A DNA stretch of 7,060 nt, from positions 1-7,060 of the forward strand of contig DAIDJA010000093.1 of the NCBI GenBank assembly GCA_027451605.1. Reading direction: 5' to 3'. The notes beneath the pieces are model-generated. The model was given only the letters and a program-made list of their open reading frames with translations. It had not been told where the DNA came from and made no database searches. The stretch is from Acidimicrobiales bacterium (GTDB taxonomy: Bacteria > Actinomycetota > Acidimicrobiia > Acidimicrobiales > JABEUL01). The translations under genes and the position numbers were made by a program. Shown one piece after another: positions 5,906 to 7,060 of the stretch; position 1 is the first letter of the stretch; the number at the start of each line of letters is the position of its first letter.

Positions 5906-6335
5906 ATTCTAGATTTTATCCCGTGGCAATGATCGATATTGACTATATTAAAAAAGTAGATGACCATTATGATTATCAAGCGGCAGATGATTATTAAGCC
6001 GAAGACGAATCCTACTGTTGTTATTAAAAATTACAGTGGATAGTCCTAATCTTAAGATTTAGTCAATTGATTAGGAGAGAGTAATTTGTTGTCACTTTTG
6101 CCGCGACTACTCTACCCACAGCCAATATCGTAGCTACGAGGATTATAGAGTCTGCAGTATTGTCATTTGAAGCTGAACGACGGACATAATCTAAGTGGAA
6201 CCATATCGATCGGTGTTCCTTTGATATTTCATATTCATGATGGAAACTTAGTATTCCTAGGCTGATGTAGAAATCTATACACCAAAAAATGAAGCTTGAA
6301 AATTAATTTGTACTACGGGGAACAAATTTGGCTAA
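5906..6335 (+). pseudogene. Decayed GGDEF (diguanylate cyclase) domain
   Basis: Five blocks in the right order spell a GGDEF domain across frame changes. (1) 5905-5994: RFYPVAMIDIDYIKKVDD then H-Y-D-Y-Q-A-A-D-D, matching 'p-a-lmiDiDhFKkvNDtyGHqaGD', then stop TAA 5995. (2) 6056-6087: D-L-V-N-stop-L-G, then GA-GAG-TAA-TTT, which is 'DLVARLGGEEF' with Arg CGA turned to TGA, one base lost in the second Gly and Glu GAA turned to TAA. (3) 6085-6186: FVVTFAATTLPTANIVATRI then IESAVLSFEAERRT, the 'FvvllP-tdl--A--vAerireav' helix. (4) 6179-6220: NLSGTISIGVP, the 'vTvSIGVa' strand. (5) 6261-6311: ADVEIYTPKNEA, then TGA, then KLIC, the 'ADvALYrAKneGRNrv' end, again with Arg as TGA. Frames change at least four times. 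The N-terminal ~30 residues of the domain and any sensor domain are missing next to hemD. Active GGDEF enzymes make c-di-GMP; this copy cannot. Confidence 0.87.
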
Positions 6336-6549
6336 TTGGTTTTTGTTTAAGTTGACGGTAGGCTACTGATAATTTATTCTTTGAAGTCTGATGCATTCTC
6401 GCAAAACCTGGTGCAACTAATCGCAGATTCCCTTTGTTTATAGACATCGACTTTTGCGCTCACAGTTGATAATTAAATGGTAGTCGGAATTAGTCACGCT
6501 AAACTTAATCCTGTAAATATTGTCACAAGTTTGAATATAGAAAAAATAA
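6336..6549 (+). other. Non-coding stretch upstream of the flavoprotein gene
   Basis: No family can be recognised on either strand. The plus frame starting at 6351 is nearly open (two stops, TAG and TAA), so this may be further worn coding sequence, but no motif identifies it. It holds the candidate promoter at 6352-6380. Confidence 0.5.
6352..6380 (+). promoter_or_regulatory. Candidate promoter for the geranylgeranyl-reductase-family gene
   Basis: TTGACG (6352-6357, 5/6) and TATTCT (6375-6380, 4/6) are separated by 17 bases. The leader would be about 160 nt. An alternative is leaderless initiation from TATAGA at 6536-6541, which ends 8 nt before the ATG but has no good -35. Confidence 0.3.
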
Positions 6550-7060
6550 ATGACGAGTATCTCAGAAGTTAACAATATAGATCGTGATGTAATTGTGATT
6601 GGTGGGGGTCCTTCCGGAAGTTCATGTGCATTTTGGCTGGCAAAAGCCGGTTGGGATGTAGTCGTGCTGGAGAAAAAGCAATTTCCAAGAGAAAAAACCT
6701 GTGGAGACGGGCTAACGCCTCGTTCAGTAAGACAGTTAGAAGATATGGGCTTAATGGGTTCGCTCAAGGAACATCACAGATACGACGGCCTTCGTGCGGT
6801 AGCTTTCGGAAAACAACTGGAACTGAAATGGCCAAAGGCGGATGGTTTGGGAACGGTCGGATATTGCGTAACTAGGTATGACTTAGATCAGCTGGTTGCC
6901 ACTCAGTCGGTTAAATATGGAGCGGAATTAAGGCAAAAATCTACAGTCGATTCATTAATATTTGATTCGGATTCCGACAGGGTAGTTGGCGTAAATGTAA
7001 TTGATTCAATCGGCCAAAGGTATGAGCTTAGTGGCAAGGTCGTTATAATAGCTGACGGAG
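6550..7060 (+). CDS. Geranylgeranyl reductase family FAD-dependent oxidoreductase (3' end outside window)
   Basis: The first 170 codons of a flavoprotein run off the right edge. An FAD-binding Rossmann fold opens the protein: VIVIGGGPSGSSCAFWLA (14-31) with the GxGxxG motif at 18-23 and E41 at the end of the second beta strand for the ribose hydroxyls. PREKTCGDGLTPRSV (46-60) is the signature of the geranylgeranyl reductase family. YCVTRYDLDQLVA (105-117) is the conserved arginine helix that follows. Members reduce double bonds of isoprenoid chains; in actinobacteria relatives act on menaquinone side chains or polyprenyl lipids. The exact substrate cannot be decided from the N-terminal third. 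An in-frame TAA at 6547-6549 fixes ATG 6550 as the earliest start. The upstream sequence is A-rich without a Shine-Dalgarno. It is separated from hemD by the GGDEF fossil, so co-transcription is unlikely. Confidence 0.9.
   Translation, partial: MTSISEVNNIDRDVIVIGGGPSGSSCAFWLAKAGWDVVVLEKKQFPREKTCGDGLTPRSVRQLEDMGLMGSLKEHHRYDGLRAVAFGKQLELKWPKADGLGTVGYCVTRYDLDQLVATQSVKYGAELRQKSTVDSLIFDSDSDRVVGVNVIDSIGQRYELSGKVVIIADG

Noticed and set aside
5182..5979. Minus-strand open frames at 5182-5442 and 5728-5979
   Set aside because: Antisense to hemD, with no recognisable domain or start signal.
5906..6335. Possible hemB remnant after hemD, as expected from common hem gene order
   Set aside because: The readable blocks match GGDEF in order and spacing; no porphobilinogen synthase motif is present.
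6438..6875. Minus-strand frame 6438-6767 and plus-strand frame 6624-6875
   Set aside because: Both overlap the flavoprotein gene, whose FAD and CGDGLTPR motifs fix the real frame.
1..7060. Defence system, mobile element, CRISPR array, tRNA or intrinsic terminator
   Set aside because: No direct repeat array, transposase, terminal inverted repeats, cloverleaf or GC-rich hairpin with T-run was found; the intact genes are all housekeeping types.

Overview
The window looks like chromosomal DNA of an actinobacterium, with Acidimicrobiia the best guess. The reasons are a secreted protein built of 'CPSTNFCVAVG'-type repeats, a DUF151 bifunctional-nuclease-like protein directly behind RodA, a stand-alone SUMT (CobA) next to HemD, and a geranylgeranyl-reductase-family flavoprotein with the CGDGLTPR signature. 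Base composition is AT-leaning (about 40% GC by eye, not counted). Most starts lack a strong Shine-Dalgarno, and several have a -10-like hexamer right before the start codon, as expected for leaderless mRNAs. The lineage call is inference from gene content only.

Layout. Positions 1-547 (minus): 5' end of an exported repeat protein, running off the left edge. 548-1426 (minus): an MscS-type channel ORF (785-1426) that stops early; the sequence after its stop (608-784) still carries a recognisable piece of the missing MscS C-terminus. 1427-1522: divergent promoter region. 1523-3280 (plus): rodA and a DUF151 gene, 3 nt apart, a likely operon. 3298-3480 (plus): C-terminal remnant of a pirin. 3514-4170 (plus): DedA-family membrane protein. 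4337-5905 (plus): cobA and hemD, the tetrapyrrole pair (uroporphyrinogen-III synthase makes the substrate that SUMT methylates to precorrin-2). 5906-6335 (plus): a heavily decayed GGDEF (diguanylate cyclase) domain with several frameshifts and stops. 6336-6549: no recognisable gene, probable promoter region. 6550-7060 (plus): 5' part of a geranylgeranyl-reductase-family FAD protein, cut by the right edge.

The most notable property is not a new system. Three of the spaces between intact genes are gene fossils (MscS tail, pirin tail, GGDEF domain). The intact genes are housekeeping: cell-wall elongation (RodA), membrane maintenance (DedA), tetrapyrroles (CobA/HemD) and probably isoprenoid/quinone saturation. 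The fossils come from environmental sensing and signalling: osmotic channel, pirin, c-di-GMP. This fits a genome shedding signalling functions while AT content rises. I saw no CRISPR array, tRNA, rRNA, insertion sequence or convincing intrinsic terminator.
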